A stretch of 64,000 nt of DNA from Dipetalonema caudispina (Eukaryota > Nematoda > Chromadorea > Rhabditida > Onchocercidae): positions 57,647 through 121,646 of the forward strand of contig JABVXV010000085.1 of the NCBI GenBank assembly GCA_013365325.1. The letters run 5' to 3'. The notes beneath the pieces are model-generated. The model was not told the DNA's origin. It saw only the letters and a list, made by a program, of their open reading frames with translations, and searched no databases. The translations under genes were made by a program, and so were the position numbers. Shown one piece after another: positions 62,056-64,000 of the stretch (the stretch's first letter is position 1; each line of letters begins with the position of its first letter).

Positions 62056-64000
62056 CTATCTTTTGTTTTCGGAATTGTTTAATGGATCGTCGAATAAATG
62101 TAACAGATTGCCTCGTCGGGTTGAATTACGACTTTCATCATTTGATGGAGGTCGTCGATCTTCCACCAGTGATGTTGCTTCATCCTTAGAGAAAATAATT
62201 TATAGACAGCCAAGATATGAAAGTCTTCTAGCGCGAGTTTCTCCCAGCAATTCAAATGAAAATTCCAGTAACAAATGGCGGAATTGGTTAATAAATTAAC
62301 CATAAATCTTTAAATTTAGAAATTATGAATTTACAACTTCGTCTTTTCAACTTCGAAGTAGGAGAAATGAAAGAAGCAGCTGGATACAGTATATCAGTTG
62401 AGTGTTATTAACTTTCCGACAATTTTTTATCAACTTATTAACAAAGTTACCTCATTTGGTTGCTGATTTCCGAAAATCGAATTCCGACGCCGTTCAATAG
62501 CACGGATGGTATTTCTACGTAGTGTTAAACGTCTTTCACTATTGGAACGATCAATTGCTTTGTTACTTGACAAAGCGAAGAAACGTTTCCTGAATGCTGC
62601 GTCAAGTGTTTCTGTTTTCGGTCGATACATTGAACGTTTGGAAGATTCCAAATTGCGAACAATGTTTCGACGTGAAATCGCTTGCTCTTCCTAAAACAAA
62701 AAAAGTTTTCTATCATATTGTTGATATCATTATAAAATATGGTGAAATTTTCAAAAAAGATAATAAATGGGAAACAACTGAAAGCGAAAAATAAGATTAT
62801 AAAATGAATTTTTTAATCAGAAACAAATGTTGTACGATGACAAACTTCAAAATAAATATACCGATGGAGCATTTATATCAGGTTCGTCAACTCCGCGGAT
62901 GGCTTGTAGTTCACGTGCTATTTCGACTGCATTCTGTACAACCAATTCATCTTCCGTTAAATGATCTACACGTTTACGCCAACAAAATAATTGCGTTGAT
63001 GCAATTATATGAGCCATAGTACCAAAACGATGTAGCAGCATTCCTATGAACTGCAAATTTGCAGAAGAAAATTCATTCCACTCTTCGTAAAGTGAAATAA
63101 TAAATTTAGAAAAAAATTTTGTTATGTAGGAAATACTTTGAAAGACAGAACAGAGCTGATGAATTATATCAAATGAAGAGAGTATAAATGTAATAAAAAA
63201 TGTTATATTAAAATAAAGTAAAAAAAAAAAAAAAATCACATCAAAAAATTGATAAAAATATGATGTACTTAAAGAAATATAAAGCAAAACAAAATTGAAG
63301 TAGGAATAAATTAGATTAAGATTAAATAAGTAAGATGCAGTATAGATACGGTAAGATAAGGGAAAGAAAAATTTTATTTCAGATAGAAACCTGAATAATA
63401 AGGATGGACATGAAGAAAAGTAAGAAGACTAATCCAATTGGTTCCAATTGTAACCGTGTAACCACCCAGATTGGTTTCCGAATATCCGTACTGCACGGGA
63501 TGATTGTATGATTATAACGTGGACCTAATGGCCATTCGATATGAATACAATCTTTTTGTAGTTGTAACAGAAGTACAATGATGATAAATACGGTATTTAC
63601 CATGAAAAACCCTGAACAAACCTAAAAAAAAACAAGGAATAGTTCGAATTTAAAAGTTTCAAATTTTAAAATTCCAATTTAAAAGTCAATGATTATCTTA
63701 TTGTCAACGATTCAATGATCAACAATTAATAAAAATTCCAAACATAATTACTTTTTGATTGAATATTTTAAGACATGAGATATTTGACTTCTTTCACTTG
63801 AAAGGAAGTGAAGAAATAAGTTTGATAGTGAATAATTTTCAAAATAAGCCAAAATTTCAACCATATCACTCATCTTTTTGCCCAAACAGAAGTAACTCTT
63901 CACATTCTAACCTTATTTCTTAGTAACATAAGACCAGCTCTGATATGTTTTTGCTCTAATTGATCGTGGATAATTGGTGTTAGATATTTGCTGATAACAT
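62056..64000 (-). CDS. chs: chitin synthase, C-terminal part (partial)
   Basis: Membrane glycosyltransferase that makes chitin for eggshell or pharynx/microfilarial sheath in nematodes. Visible exons: 63912-64000 (runs off the edge), 63391-63621, 62862-63050, 62451-62690 and 62056-62184 (stop TAG at 62056-62058), all in phase. The C-terminal membrane region matches chitin synthases: VIIVLLLQL-type helices, EWPLGPRYN, then LEPIGLVFLLFFMSILIIQFIGMLLHRFGTMAHIIAST. The cytosolic tail is basic and Arg-rich (RRLTLRRNTIRAIERRRN) with many Ser, then acidic (DEATSLVEDRRPP) and ends LLHLFDDPLNNSENKR. The catalytic core (QRRRW etc.) lies beyond the window. I cannot say which of the two nematode paralogues this is. 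Confidence 0.88.

Noticed and set aside
1..64000. CRISPR arrays, tRNA or rRNA genes, spliced-leader RNA genes, Wolbachia-type bacterial inserts, intact transposons
   Set aside because: Looked for repeats with regular spacers, TTCGA-type tRNA arms, the SL1 leader sequence and long intronless frames; none was seen by eye.

Overview
The window is nuclear DNA of a nematode, most likely a filarial or related spirurid. The reasons are: strongly AT-rich DNA with long A and T runs; small exons (about 50-270 bases) split by many GT-AG introns; acceptor-like AG sites a few bases before several start codons, as expected for spliced-leader trans-splicing; and a gene set that includes chitin synthase and a sphingomyelin-synthase-family enzyme. 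A run of 100 N (56401-56500) shows it comes from a draft scaffold. I see no bacterial, phage or CRISPR sequence and no tRNA or rRNA gene. The clade call is inference. Exon models were built by hand from splice sites and reading phase, and almost all close in frame.

Layout. 1-310 (-): first two exons of a Timeless homologue that runs off the left edge. 2252-3703 (-): small secreted PAN/apple-like protein. 6078-11170 (-): histidyl-tRNA synthetase, with an alternative first exon inside intron 1 that looks like a mitochondrial presequence. 12870-20557 (+): PAIP1-like translation regulator with a PAM2 motif and a MIF4G-like core. 22055-26187 (-): PPIL2, a U-box plus cyclophilin protein of the spliceosome. 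28106-31182 (-): a protein ending in a Forked/Espin-like module. 34689-36926 (+): R3HDM4 homologue. 40195-46973 (+): carnitine palmitoyltransferase 1. 47777-49547 (+): ALKBH7 homologue. 50657-52558 (-): CHMP2A (ESCRT-III). 53373-56134 (+): BTB-domain protein of unknown role. 56671-59849 (-): sphingomyelin-synthase-family enzyme. 62056-64000 (-): 3' end of chitin synthase, which continues off the right edge.

Most genes are independent housekeeping genes in mixed orientation. The one functional pair is CPT1 followed by ALKBH7 on the same strand, about 0.8 kb apart. CPT1 controls fatty-acid entry into mitochondria, and ALKBH7 is a mitochondrial dioxygenase linked to fat metabolism in mammals. 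The most notable new observations are the probable dual-targeted histidyl-tRNA synthetase (two phase-compatible first exons), a candidate PAM2-less PAIP1 start exon, an intronic microRNA-like hairpin, and a probable GC-AG intron in CPT1. I did not find an obviously novel multi-gene system.
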